The position numbers and the translations under genes were made by a program. Below the pieces are notes generated by a model that saw only the letters and a program-made list of their open reading frames with translations, did no database searches and was not told where the DNA came from. A stretch of DNA of 64,000 bases, from the NCBI GenBank assembly GCA_029817715.1, contig JARUPY010000465.1, positions 2,294,001 to 2,358,000 of the forward strand, given 5' to 3'. Origin of the DNA: Melastoma dodecandrum. Taxonomy: Eukaryota; Streptophyta; Magnoliopsida; Myrtales; Melastomataceae. Shown here piece by piece: positions 1-13,108 of this stretch (the stretch's first letter is position 1; each line of letters starts with the position of its first letter).

Positions 1-729
1 CGAATCTGGCATGCATGCATGCATGTTTTGTATGACCCATCCGTCTTCCTAAGAAACCTTTGAACGAATGTGATTTTTCTCTTTCGGTAGAATGTCGTTA
101 ATATTAGGAGTTGGGGATAGAGGAGAACCGACCCGAGAGCACACAGGAATCAGAGAATAATTGTGATTATTACTCATCTGTCTCCAGCACTTGCCAATTA
201 AAAATTAAGGTAACTATCAATCTCCAAGCGAATACTATGATCGGGAGGTATATTTGGTCTGTTATAATCTTTCCATCAATCCCTTTTACTCCTTGATTAT
301 TCGCTCTTTTACTATATTCAATCTAAGCTCTGGTATTCGTTTCCAATCGATCCTTTTGAAGTCTTGTTCGAAAGCATTGACGGCAGTCACTTCCTTATTC
401 TTATGTTGTTTCTGTCGGGTTGTTAAGCTAAATGGGCTGGCTGGCTGGCTGGCTGGCTTGAGTCTTTGTGTGTTTATAGAACCAATGTAAGCCTTTCGTA
501 TGTTTTTTTTTTTGTATTGAATAAATTTTCTATTTCACATAATACCATACATACATATGTATGTATGTAAAGTATACATACACCAACTTAGCAGACCTTA
601 ATTTGTAAAATTTAAACGCACAAGAGACTTGTTTTTCTTTTTCAAAAAAAGGTTAAAAGATAAAACAGGCAACAATCTTCGTTACAGAGGGAAAAAAAAG
701 GAAACAAGAAGAGGATAATGTGGTTTAAA
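1..729. other. Intergenic, simple repeats only
   Basis: I see no gene here. The stretch holds a short ATGC microsatellite near 10-26, a GGCT microsatellite near 435-458 and a perfect 22-bp palindrome of CATA/TATG units at 546-567. The right end is presumably the 3' untranslated region of the feruloyl transferase that ends at 730 on the minus strand. Confidence 0.5.
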
Positions 730-2361
730 CTAGATTTCTTCCATCAAGTCTTGGAAAATCTTCATGGCCGGAGCCGGCAACCCGAGCAGCACGTTGATGC
801 TCCTCCGCTCCTTCCCGTGCGACAGGAACAGGATCACCTCCTTCTCAGGCAGCGAGACCGGCCCCGTGAGGACTGGCTCTCCCCAACCGAAGTCCGTGGT
901 GTGGAACGACAGCCTCGACCAGGTTGTTATGAGGAGGGTGCATGCTAGTGACGGCCTCGCCCTCGTGACCTCGAAGAAGTCTATGGCTGACCTCATGTAC
1001 CCATCCGTGACCATCCTTATCGCCTCCTGGACCAGCCCGACCCCATACGACACTGGCTTGTCGACTAGGTCTCCCGCCCGGCTGATCGAGTTCGTGAGGA
1101 CGATTGCGTTCCCAAAGTAGCCTTTCGGGAGCGGCGGCTCAAACTTGGCCCGGCCATCGACGGCGAAGAGCAGCTTCGTGCTCTGGTCAGGGAGCATCCC
1201 CAGGGCTTTGGTCCGTGCCCGCCAGACGAACCCTGAGAGGGCCTCGAAGGTGGTGCATTTGTCCAGCTCCCCGGACTCCAATACGGACGCCTTGATCCTC
1301 CCGAGCTTCTCGGGGTTGAAGAAGAACGTCTGGTACTTCATCTCGTCCGCTGCATACAGGTCGGCTATACACGACGTGTCCTTGATCTCGGCAAACTCCT
1401 GGTGGACATGCTCAATCCTCGGTGGGTCCCGGGCCTTAAAAACGGCCCTGTCCAAGAACGGCGGGATCGACAGTGGCAGGCCCCGAGCCATCTCCCCCCA
1501 CGAATTCACGAACTCCATTGCACTGATCCCATCAAACATGCAATGGTTAACGCATAATCCGAGCACAAATCCGCCGCACTTGAACTTTGTCACCTGAAAA
1601 TCATTCAAAACGATTGCAATCACAGGTTCGGATTTACATCAACGCTACAAAAAAAAAGACACACTAAATCTTCAGACAATGGTTGAAGATACATTAATGT
1701 TCTTGTCAGAAGTGCAAAGGTCTGATACGAACTAAAATATCGTATTTAATGGCATATGAATTGACCATTGTTGAAATGAATATTGAAAACTCATGATATT
1801 GACCCGTCTCTGATAAAATCTAAACCAAAATATTAACTGGGATTTGATAAATAATGTCAAGAAAAACAAATAATTTTCATGAACCCTACAAGAAAAAATA
1901 TCAAACTAAAATCCAACACTCACCTGGGCAACTAACGGGGGCATTTCTAAGATGTTCTTGGCGCCAGGGATGTCATATACCAACTTCCCCAGTGTCTCTG
2001 GGTCGGGCTTCGTGATATCCCCGATATCGGCCATGTCGCATTCGGCCACAGCCTCGACGAACACCGCCCCTTCCCCCGTGCAGTCAACGATGAGCTTCCC
2101 CTCGGGGCTAATCGTCAGCCTCCCCGCCAAGGGGTAGTATTCCACGAGCACCTTCGACAACGCGCCCGCGATCGCGTCCGCGGACCCCTCATTACCCTTC
2201 CCCTCGGACATGAAGCAGTATATGGTCCGGATGATGACGGCGATGTTCTGGTCGAGGTTTGAAAGGAAGTAGAGTCCCTTCTTGGTCTCGGCGGCAGGGG
2301 GAACAAGATTCGGCTCGGCCCGGTCGACGGAGAGCTTCGTTGCGCAGCCGTTCATCTCCAT
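730..2361 (-). CDS. ASFT/HHT1-like: Omega-hydroxypalmitate O-feruloyl transferase (BAHD acyltransferase)
   Basis: This BAHD acyltransferase should transfer feruloyl groups from feruloyl-CoA to omega-hydroxy fatty acids and fatty alcohols, supplying the aromatic part of root and seed suberin in the cytosol. It has two exons, 1924-2361 and 730-1593, split by a GT-AG intron in phase 0, giving 433 residues, normal for the family. The catalytic HCMFD (HXXXD) is at residues 163-167 and DFGWG at 380-384. The early stretch [12 protein letters not shown] and the segment [13 protein letters not shown] are typical of the ASFT/HHT1 branch rather than HCT or other BAHD clades. The ATG at 2359-2361 is followed by a second Met two codons later; either could start. 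It stands alone with a TATA-like box about 125 bp upstream. The family call is secure; substrate preference is inferred from subfamily resemblance. Confidence 0.93.
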
Positions 2362-4569
2362 ATTGTTCCTATAGTGGGGGGGAGGGGGAACACAAACCTT
2401 TTGAGATCAGGCAGAGAAGAAAAGTAAGTACAGTGGGTGTATGATGGAAGTCGGCTTAGCATGGGGTGGCATTAAATTGGGTTCACTATATATAAAAATA
2501 AATGCATGGAAACAGAGGAGTGTTTGTGTGCACATCAGGGGGGTGGGGGTATTTCTCGATATCATAACGTGGTGACGATGGTAATGAGGGGGGTATTCGT
2601 CACGTAGTTGGGGAGTAGGTCACTGGTCTCTCTCTCGATTGTATCAAAAGACTAGTGTTCGAATTTGATTGGCGGGATTGAATTTCTGGTCGGTTATTGG
2701 GTTGGGCTGATAATTATTCTAAACAGGGGGGGGTTGGTGTATCGAATCGCATGGGAACATTCATGGCATCGTGGAATTGGTTTAGACATCTTCCCATAAG
2801 CTTTTGTCCCGAGCGAGAGGGAGGGAGTAGTTGGCTGACCCTTTTTTGTCGGCACTACCCAAATAAATGATGGTTGCATTTATTTCTCGCCGGATCTGGC
2901 GAACACGGACACCTTATCACAAAATACCAAATTCATTGCCTTTGCATGTCCACATTTTTCTTAAAAAGGTAGTAAGGAAAAATAAAAGAACAGAAAACAG
3001 AAAACCCTCCACAGAACTTTAGAGAAAGCAATGGATGAATAGGTCCATATGGGATATGGGGTTTTTGTTAGAATGTGTGCCATTTTGGTATTCCCGCCGC
3101 TGTCCCCATTTCTTTGTACAACTTTCACTCGCCACGCAACAGGGAGAGAAATCGGTTGATTTATATACAAAACACATGCGAAATATTGATATTGATAAGA
3201 TATCATCGATTAAAATATTATAAAAACTTTAATAGGAATGTTTGGGTGCAAAATTTTAAATGGGATATGGTATAAAAAAAATATGCACTCCATCGTATGT
3301 ATTTCACAATTAAATTTCGTCGAGATATAATATATGCAGGCGAAGACTTTTGTTTAATTTTCTCAATTTTTGGGAACTAAATCCATGGCAACGAAATGGG
3401 ACTTTGGTGACGAGTCATTGTCATTTTGGGGAGGAGCAAAAAAAGTTGCTTTTTGTTTATGCAAACTTACAAGCAACTATATCCATCTGTTTTCTACCAT
3501 GAAAGGAGAAAATGCCAAAGGGGGACGATGTGTGGTTTTGGGTAAAGTCAAAAGTTAATGTAATCCCTCCGGGGGTGCCTTTTTTTGTTTTTTTTTTCTT
3601 TTCTCCCTTGTCTCCCCCAAAAATCTTCTTTTCCTCTAATAATTCTTCTCCCCATCTTGTTGTTTTTCTCTCTTTGGCTTTGTTATACCCTGTCTGTCTA
3701 TATCCTTTTTATCAATTAAGATGGATTTGGCACCTTAAAGTCTTTGATTAACATTGAGACGATTTCGTTTTTGGGAGAAACGACAAGCTTTGCCTCTTCA
3801 GTCCTTTCATTGGACACTCAATCAACACCAAAATTTTCCAATTACTTCAAAAGTCTAATGGAAATTCTTAACTAGAGCAATTTCACAATTTCAATTCAAA
3901 CTGACATCACAAGATTCCCATCAATTTTACCACAATTTCCATTGCGCAATTACTTCATCAGTTTCTTTTTCTTGCATTAATGTCCGGTTACGCCTCTTTG
4001 TCTCAAAACTTTTTCTATAGAAACACATTTGAGATTTTTCGAAATTCGAAAGTGTTTTTTTTTAGCTCGTGTAAGTACAAATTCTATGTATGCTTTTAGT
4101 TATTCGCCTTCATTCTTCAGGGATTCAACCATCGATTAATTCCTACACAACCACTTCATTTTACTCATCATATAATAGATGACATCTATCTGGCAAATAA
4201 GCATTTGTGTTCGCTAACAAGTAACTATTTTAGAAACGAAACATAATCCATATTGAAATTTAGCTAAAAAGAGGTGTTCTTTCGAACCGGCACGAAAAAC
4301 ATGTAATTATCCGCGAGTTCGCAAGATGCTTGTCTAATCTTTTTAACAAAATTTTGTAAAAAAAAAGTATAGTTTTTTTTTTATGTTTTTATTATATGAA
4401 CCACCATAAAAAAATCGTAAGAATGATTAGTTATAAAAAAGACACGTCTTTCGCGGGTTAAGATGGAGGAGGACAACCATTCTTCGGTGATTTGTCCCGA
4501 ATTTCGTATACAACGTGAAGCAAAATAATCCACTCCCTGATGGCTCACCCCGAATTAGGAAATTAAATA
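2362..4569. other. Intergenic, AT-rich
   Basis: Apart from the TATA-like box of the left gene and the promoter of eL8 at the right edge, I see no gene, RNA or element. There are short G-runs around 2371-2390, 2539-2551 and 2727-2736 and several T/A tracts. Confidence 0.4.
2486..2494 (-). promoter_or_regulatory. TATA box of the feruloyl transferase gene
   Basis: On the minus strand the sequence reads TATATATAG about 125 bp upstream of the ATG at 2361, a normal distance for a plant TATA box plus a roughly 90-bp leader. Assignment rests on position and sequence only. Confidence 0.45.
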
Positions 4570-4570
4570 A

Positions 4571-4646
4571 AAGGCCCAACCCATCCTAACGAAAGGCCCA
4601 TTAAGCATTCCGATTGGGCCTCTATAAAAGGCAGGGATTAGGGTTT
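4571..4646 (+). promoter_or_regulatory. Ribosomal-protein-type promoter: three site II motifs, TATA box, telo-box
   Basis: The 160 bp before the eL8 start codon holds three GGCCCA/TGGGCC site II cores (about 4572-4578, 4595-4600, 4615-4620), a TATA box TCTATAAAAG at 4621-4630 and a telo-box TTAGGGTTT at 4638-4646. Site II elements plus a telo-box near the transcription start are the recognised promoter signature of plant ribosomal protein and other growth-linked genes. The position immediately upstream of a ribosomal protein gene supports the reading. Confidence 0.75.
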
Positions 4647-4729
4647 TGGCGCATTTCCCATTTAGCCCTTTGGCTCTGAGCGAGAACCCTTCCGCCGTCC
4701 CTCCTTTTCTCCGCCGCCAACCTTCAGCC

Positions 4730-6566
<1,837 letters not shown>

Positions 6567-6857
6567 GAGTGATCTGTTTAGTTGTCATGGTTTGAATTTC
6601 GATTATGTGGGATTGGAGGCATCTGCTCATTAGAAGCAGTTTACTGTTTGCAGTCCATTCAATTGATATTTTGTGTTGGAAACTGGGGTATGAACACAAC
6701 GCTCTTCCCTTTTCATTCTTTGTTTGGTCAGGCCGCTCTGTACTTTCGAAAAAATTGTTTGACAAAATACTCAATCATTCGCTATCTAAAATCCATTAAT
6801 TAGACATGTAATATGCACATGCATAAAAATTAGACGTGCAGGACGTGTAGGATCATC

Positions 6858-8898
6858 CTAATAAGACCCTGCCTTCAACATATGAAGCAACTTTGAAAGC
6901 TGTTCTTGCCTGGATGTTGCTGAAGAAACAATGGCCTCAACCGCAGCCGAAACAGCCCCCAATGCATAAGGAGAGTTCTCCCGAAGCCATTTCACATGCT
7001 TGAAAGCAATAGTCATCTCGTTTGCATCGGCCAAGCACGTAAGTAATGTCACGTGAGCCTCCGGGTTGACCATTTCGCTGGGGAAACAAGTCATTGCCCG
7101 AGACGCGGCGTCGAGAATACCTGAAATGAATTTGAAGATCAGGCCAGAACGAGAAACAGATTTGTCATGCGCATTGAATATTTGGATACTCAAAAGTCTT
7201 CATACCGTTTCTGCACAGGCACTGCATGAACACACCCAGTACATCTTGGGCAAGACTTACGTCCATCTTGATGGCTGCATCAAAGATCCTCAACGCGGCT
7301 TCAGCCTTGCCTTCATCACAAAGCCCCAGTATAAGGGATCTGTAGATTGTGTGACTCGGTAGCAATCCCTTTGCCAGCATGTGAGAAAACAACCTCTCGG
7401 CCTCTTCAACCTCAGCGATCTCGGAGAATTTGCTGATCAATATCTCATACGTCCTTGAGTTTGCTTCACAACCATATGAAAACATCTCATCCCACAATTT
7501 CTTTGCAGGTCGTATGAGATCGTCCTTGCAACAGGCATCAAAGATTAGGTTATATGTAGAAATGTCCATGCCCAACCTTCGTTTCCTCATCTCCTGCAGT
7601 ATCCCATATGCTTCTTTTACCCGTCCGCAATCACACAGACAAGAAATTATTACATTGTAACTTCCCGCATCATTGAAGTAATTTTCGGATATCAACAGAT
7701 CATACACTCCAAGTAGCTCATCACCGCTGCCGTGCTTTGCCAAGTTCTTACCCAAATTGGTGAGTGTCAAAAGCGTAGGCAATTTCCCTTTCTTGATCAT
7801 GTACTTCAGAAAGTCGACTCCATGCTCAGGATAATCCACAGAAACCGTTCCGACCAATGAATTTAACACATCCTCTTGCAACTGAAAATCCCCAGAGACA
7901 ATCACCTCACACAACTCTTTCGCCTCTCGTATCCTTCTCTCAGAAATCAATCCAAACAAGAAGCCAGTGTACTCGTTCATTCTTGGAGCTACCCCCAACT
8001 TCCTTTTCCTCTTTAAGACGCTCTCCCTCCCAACCATGTCGTTCAATCTTCCGAATTCCTCAGCGACAACTCTGTAAGCAATGAAATCTGGCTTCCATCC
8101 TCGATTCCTCAAGTCATCAAGAACAGCATTTGCGTCTTCCAACCTCGACTCTTTGCAGAGCCCATGAACGATCAAAACAACAACAACTGAACCAGCGATC
8201 GTATTTTCTGCACTACACCCCAGTACCTCATCAATCATCATCAAAATCCCCTCCACATCAACAAGTCTGCAGAACCTCCACAGAAATAACCCAATCCCAA
8301 GAGTGGTAAAACCAACGCCTCTCAGAATCATTTGATCGAACACTTTCCGCGCACTCTTCACTCTGCCATCAGACGCAAGGCCTCCTAACAATCCATTACA
8401 AGCACTCATACCCACATCACAATCCCACCTAAGCATCTCACAGAACACCCAGAAACCATCATCGATCATCCCATTCCTAAGGAAAAAACCCAGCACCCCT
8501 TCATAAGTCTTCCCCTGGAGCGCCAAGCCCCGAGCTTTGACCTCCCTAAGCAACCTCCTAGCAGCACTCGGGTTGTTCCTCGATGCAGAGAGGTACCTGA
8601 TGACTGAGTCATAGGCGGCAGCGTCGTGGGAGTAGTTGGGCTGCTGGGCACACCAGGTGAAGAAGGAAAGCGAGAGGGAAGGGTGAGGGGCCATTGATGG
8701 GTGGGCAATGACGGACCGTACGAGGTCGGGAGTGAGGGACTCGGGCGGGATTAGGCCGTGGAGGCTCTGCTCCAGGGACGTCGTCCATGATGTCAGGAAA
8801 GGCGCCCTTGATCTTGCAGCTGCAGAGGCTGGCGAGGTTGATCCGAGCAGGCTCCTGGTTATTCTCGTCGTCAGCTCGCTTAATGTACGAGGTTTCAT
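6858..8898 (-). CDS. Pentatricopeptide repeat protein (P class, At5g14080-like)
   Basis: PPR proteins bind organellar RNA and act in its processing, stability, editing or translation. Two exons, 7206-8898 and 6858-7120, are joined in phase by GT-AG, giving about 651 residues. Upstream in-frame sequence lacks an ATG, so I start at 8896-8898. The N-terminus is rich in Ser, Arg and Ala with few acidic residues, as in a mitochondrial presequence. Degenerate 35-residue repeats run through the protein, for example GRVKEAYGILQEMRKRRL and AKKLWDEMFSYGCEANSRTY. No E, DYW or SMR extension is visible, so this is P class. The overall pattern, including RKRKLGVAPR, resembles Arabidopsis At5g14080 as I remember it. 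The late intron is somewhat unusual because many PPR genes have none. The RNA target is unknown. Confidence 0.88.
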
Positions 8899-9476
8899 TG
8901 AAATGGAGGCGGGGCTGGACAAAGCATTCAAGGCCTTTTACGTTTGTACCCGCACGGGTAACTCGAACTCGACTCGGATTTAGTACGAGTTCAAGCTAAG
9001 ATAAGCTCGCAACTTAAGGTCAAGTTCGAGTAACTCTGTCAGCAGCTCCTCCAGGCTTCTAGTTCGATACCTTCGCAGTAGGTTTCGCTCTATTGTTACC
9101 CAGCAGAGGTCAGGCCAGAATAGTCTCACAGATCAAGATCTCACCGAAGATGATCGCCATTGATATCCATTTAGAGTTCTTCAAACACATTACCTTTTTT
9201 ATCCTGCTAACAACGTAGACCATGACGATGACTGTACAAGACTTGCTGCAATTGTGTCGGTGTGTATCCACATGGGAAAAGCTTTTTACATGTACTGATA
9301 CAATGTACAACTTACCTACTAAGCGTATGTACAAAATCAGCGGCTTCTTACTTAACATTCATGAAAATAAACCCCAGTCTATATTGTACTAATACCTAGT
9401 GGGGGTTGGTTTTCTGGTTCTAAATGCTATATGCACGAGATCCTACTTGGTATGTACAAAGGGAAAGGAGAGGTGT
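8899..9476. other. Intergenic between two minus-strand genes
   Basis: The stretch holds the promoter and leader of the PPR gene on the left and the 3' untranslated region of the ACR gene on the right. I see no separate gene or clear promoter motif. Confidence 0.4.
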
Positions 9477-12176
9477 TCACGTGGCCGACCTGACCAGCTT
9501 GAAGTTCTGAAACGTCCGCGTCCTGAACAAGTTGCCAAAGAGGTAGCCGACTGTCCTCCCTCGAACCGGCTGAGGAGGGATGTGCGCGCCGTGCTTGACT
9601 TGCAAAGCGGAAGGACCGACTTGTTGACGGATGGACTCGATTATCTTCAGGTCCACAGGGTTGCCCGTGACATCCGCGACATGGAAGGTGTCCCTTGCTT
9701 TGCCGTTTACTGTGGATATTTCTGCTCTTTTGATACAGAGGCCGTTTTCACGGAATATCCTTGTAATGTCCGAGAGGAGGCCCACTCTGTCCTCGGTGAA
9801 TAACTCCAGCTCCAAACCCTGCATTGGAGTTGGCAGATTCAAACGAAGCCCCCTAACAACAAGCAGTGCGTGTATGGCACACGAAAAAGGATTAGACATA
9901 CATCAAAAGCCCGCCTTTCAATGGCTGCTTCAAGACAAAGGGTAATTCGTTCTCTTTCGGCTTCTGAGCCAATGGGAAGTCCATCGACATGTCGAATGTA
10001 GAACTCCTGTCACATGTAGAAAAATAACATCAGACGTGCTCAAAACAATAACTCCAGTGCTTTCTGAACCATAAAATCTAAATGCCCAGATATCGGAATT
10101 TTGTAATGCGAACTGTTGTTTGATTAAAATTTTTAATAACATGCCCAACCGAAACATTTGAAATACTAACGACAAACTTCACAGCAAATAAAGGTTCAGA
10201 AGATAACCTGATAAGCTTCTTTCCTCCCAGTATTAACCGTCCCATGGAAGACGATGTATTGCATGTCCGTCAGGGTGCAAACAATGTCGAACAAAAGTTT
10301 CGGACGATCTTTCGACCTCATCATCACAATAGTGTAGTGCTTCTCGTTACAGTCCATGACAGTTACGCAGGGTCTCAGGCTGCTACCATCGGACTTCTCA
10401 AATCCCGTCCTTTGAACCTTCTCATAGTCTCTGTCGGCAAACATAATCTGATGTAACCTTCTCTCGCGATTGGTCACACCAGGAGGTGAAAGAGTCATAG
10501 TAGCTCTCTTTACACTGTCACTCCCTTTAAGTACATTAAAGAGCAATCCCTTTATAGTGGCCAGGCGACTCGCGTCGTGGATTGGTTCACCCGTGAAATC
10601 GTCCGTCACATTTACTACCGCCGCCGCCCTTTCGTTGTGTGTCCATATCTCAGCGTTCACCACGTTGCAATGGAGATCTGCTAGAACAGCACATACTTCT
10701 GATAATAAACCAGGTCTGTCGGTACCAGCAAGTTCAATACACGTGTGCTCTTCGGAAATGGAATGCATGACACCGACTGACTCTCTGAAAGAAGTAGAGA
10801 AACTAGCATGTCCTTCCAGCCGCTGTAACAAGAAACAAGTAGCGAGGGAATTGTATTATACTGCAGTAAATAACCAGTTCGAGGACAACGCCTTAGGAAT
10901 CTTCAAACAACTGCAGCCGCCAACAATTTAGAAAAACATTGAATGAAAAGCAAAGTCACGCCCGGTCGTGGCCTGGCATAGCATAACAATCGTCTGGGAG
11001 AAATTAGTATTAATAGCAACTTGCTCCACTACAAAAACATTTACTGATGTCGCAGAAAAAGAATAGCAGGCATTGCTTGTTTCTAAAACTAAAACGTCCA
11101 ACTAAATCATCCTCAAATCAAGCAGGACAAACTTTACACGGGCAGGCATTGTGAATACAATCAAAAGCTGGCACTCATCTGTTGAAGCAAGATTTGCGCA
11201 GCCATTCACATAATCAGAGAGGGATCTCTTAAATAAGCAGAACCGCCCATACCTTCTTGATGTACTCGATGGCTTCCTTGTCTCTGATTTTCTTACCATC
11301 ACGGTCAATCACGTTAAACACTGCATATGCAATCGAAACATAGCCAGCTTCAACTACGAGCAAAAACTCTGGCACAGGGCGGCATCATGAAAAGAAGCCG
11401 GCAACAAATAACCAGACAGCATTAGCAATAGCGGTAAAAAGGTCTCACCGTCCATGAACCATCCACCGTCGGAGGATATGTAAGCCTTGGTGATGACAAG
11501 GTCCATGTCGATAAGGGCTTGCACAACTTCCAGCAGTATCCCATGCTTGTTAACGCTGTCAACCTAAAACAAACAAGGACAATCAAAATTACAATAAACA
11601 ATTACTTAACACCCACTTCTGATACCAGATAAAGAAGTAAACAAATCATGGCGACTAATCAGACCATCCAAGGAAAAGGAAAAAAATAAACAACGTTGTC
11701 GACGAGTCCGGGTCGAGTCCATGGATCCACCTCAAGGCCGTATAAATTTTCAGACTTCATCAAAGCCCCCAATCCAACAAAAAAAAACTCAAACCCGGAA
11801 AACGAACTATGGATCCACTCCCGAATCGGATCGAATCGAAGCAAACGGATCGAAAACCAACCAAGCAAAAATCAAATCCCAAAATCCAAAAACAAAAAGA
11901 AAGACCCCTAACAGAACACGATCGAGATCTCCCGGGGAAGGAAAAATCCAGACGTACCTGGATGACGGTGGCGTCTTCGCAGGACTTGTTGTCAATCACC
12001 ACCCTGTGCCCCCCAAAAAAATAAAAACCGAGAACGGACAGAGAGGGAGGAAGGCCATCATCAGTCTCCCGAAACAATAATTTCTAAAATTAAAAAGAAA
12101 ACCGGGCGGCGGGGGGGGGGAGGGGTGACCTGGGAGGGTTCAAGCGGCGGACAAGCTTGGCGTACTCGTCGTCCAT
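9477..12176 (-). CDS. ACR6-like: ACT domain-containing protein ACR6-like
   Basis: Member of the plant ACR family, proteins made almost entirely of ACT domains and thought to sense amino acids or nitrogen status. Seven exons, from the start: 12130-12176, 11958-12003, 11449-11563, 11253-11320, 10208-10822, 9902-10006 and 9477-9818. Phases agree throughout, giving 445 residues, close to the family size. The N-terminus [16 protein letters not shown] is characteristic. Four ACT domains are visible: near 27-100 ([17 protein letters not shown]), 119-195 ([11 protein letters not shown]), 255-330 ([19 protein letters not shown]) and 333-410 ([19 protein letters not shown]). The C-terminal FQNFKLVRS matches the ACR6/ACR3 branch. 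For the last intron I chose the acceptor at 9819/9818, which gives RRAFDGLELELF as in homologues; an earlier AG would add about 14 residues. The first exon and upstream DNA are flanked by long G-runs on the plus strand. Confidence 0.92.
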
Positions 12177-12524
12177 GACCGGCGGTCGGATGGCAGGCGG
12201 GGGGACGGAGGGAAGAAACAAAGGACGAGGAGGAGGAAGAGTGGTTGGATTGGGGGGGGGGGACGGAATTCCCTCCAATAAACCAGGAGAAGGAGAGGGT
12301 GGGGGGGGGGGGGAAGGAATTAGTTTTTAGGCTCCCAAACTCCAATGGCGGATGGACACACACAACACACCCCCCCGCAGTTTGTGCGCGCGCGCGATGC
12401 GATGCGATGATGTGACACCGGAAGTTGTTTTGTCATGTTAATTTTTTTTTTAAAAAAGGAGGAAAGGGCTTTCCGTACTACCGAAATAAATAAATAAACA
12501 AAACAACGGGCTTTGTTCGAAATT
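12177..12524. other. Upstream region of the ACR gene with long G-runs
   Basis: The promoter and leader of the minus-strand ACR gene. The plus strand carries G-runs near 12255-12262 and 12301-12313, and a C-run near 12369-12376, with another G-run of about 10 just inside the first intron near 12112-12120. No other gene is seen. Confidence 0.5.
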
Positions 12525-13108
12525 GACAAAATATACGTTTATGGCATCAACTTTCAGTCAACTTTCTGTTTTCTCATTAATTTAGTTTGTTATATAATTT
12601 TGTCACCAACGTTTTTTTTTATTTTTATTTTGACCAATCATGAATTTCTTTTAGCGAAAGCCAAACAAGGCCTTAGTATAGTCTGACCCGTGTCTTATAA
12701 TAGTTGAGAGACCTCTCATTCGTTCGTCACATAATCTACTTTATCCGTAGTAGTCACCACCTAATAGAACATCATCCGATCTTCATCGATTTTTCATATT
12801 TTTTGACAACATCAGCAACTATCGTTAACTTCTGCTTCCAATTCACTTGATTTGTCCATTAAAATTTTATAAAAAAAATACAAATGAAATGTTTCAATAT
12901 TATTTCCTATTTTTTGAAATTTTTTTTCCTTTTTAGTCGATAAATAAAAATTGTCTATTAAGATATATTTGGCTTACGCACGATAAAATTCGAGATTGGC
13001 CAAAATCAAAATAAAAACAAAAGTTGGGGACAAAATTATATAACAAACTAAGTTAATAACAAAACAGAAAGTTGACTCAAACTTGAGGTCATAAATTAAT
13101 ATTTTGCC
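12525..13108. mobile_element. Non-autonomous Mutator-like MITE with 141-bp inverted repeats
   Basis: A 584-bp element with no coding capacity. The arms 12525-12665 and 12968-13108 are inverted repeats of about 141 bp that align without gaps over most of their length at roughly 80 percent identity by eye. It is flanked by 9-bp direct repeats, TTCGAAATT at 12516-12524 and TTTGAAATT at 13109-13117, with one mismatch. Nine-bp target duplication plus long inverted repeats is the mark of Mutator-like elements. The right end reads inward GGCAAAATAT, the same ten bases that begin the full-length element at 36261-40845, and similarity extends to about position 28 of the ends. It is probably an old relative mobilised by such a transposase. 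Confidence 0.85.

Noticed and set aside
718..1597. Long plus-strand frames opposite the feruloyl transferase
   Set aside because: They are antisense shadows of a GC-rich coding exon whose minus strand is a clear BAHD enzyme.
11696..12080. Overlapping frames on both strands within the ACR first introns
   Set aside because: Biased, repetitive composition (NQP/K-rich) and no family match; the region is spliced out of the ACR transcript model.
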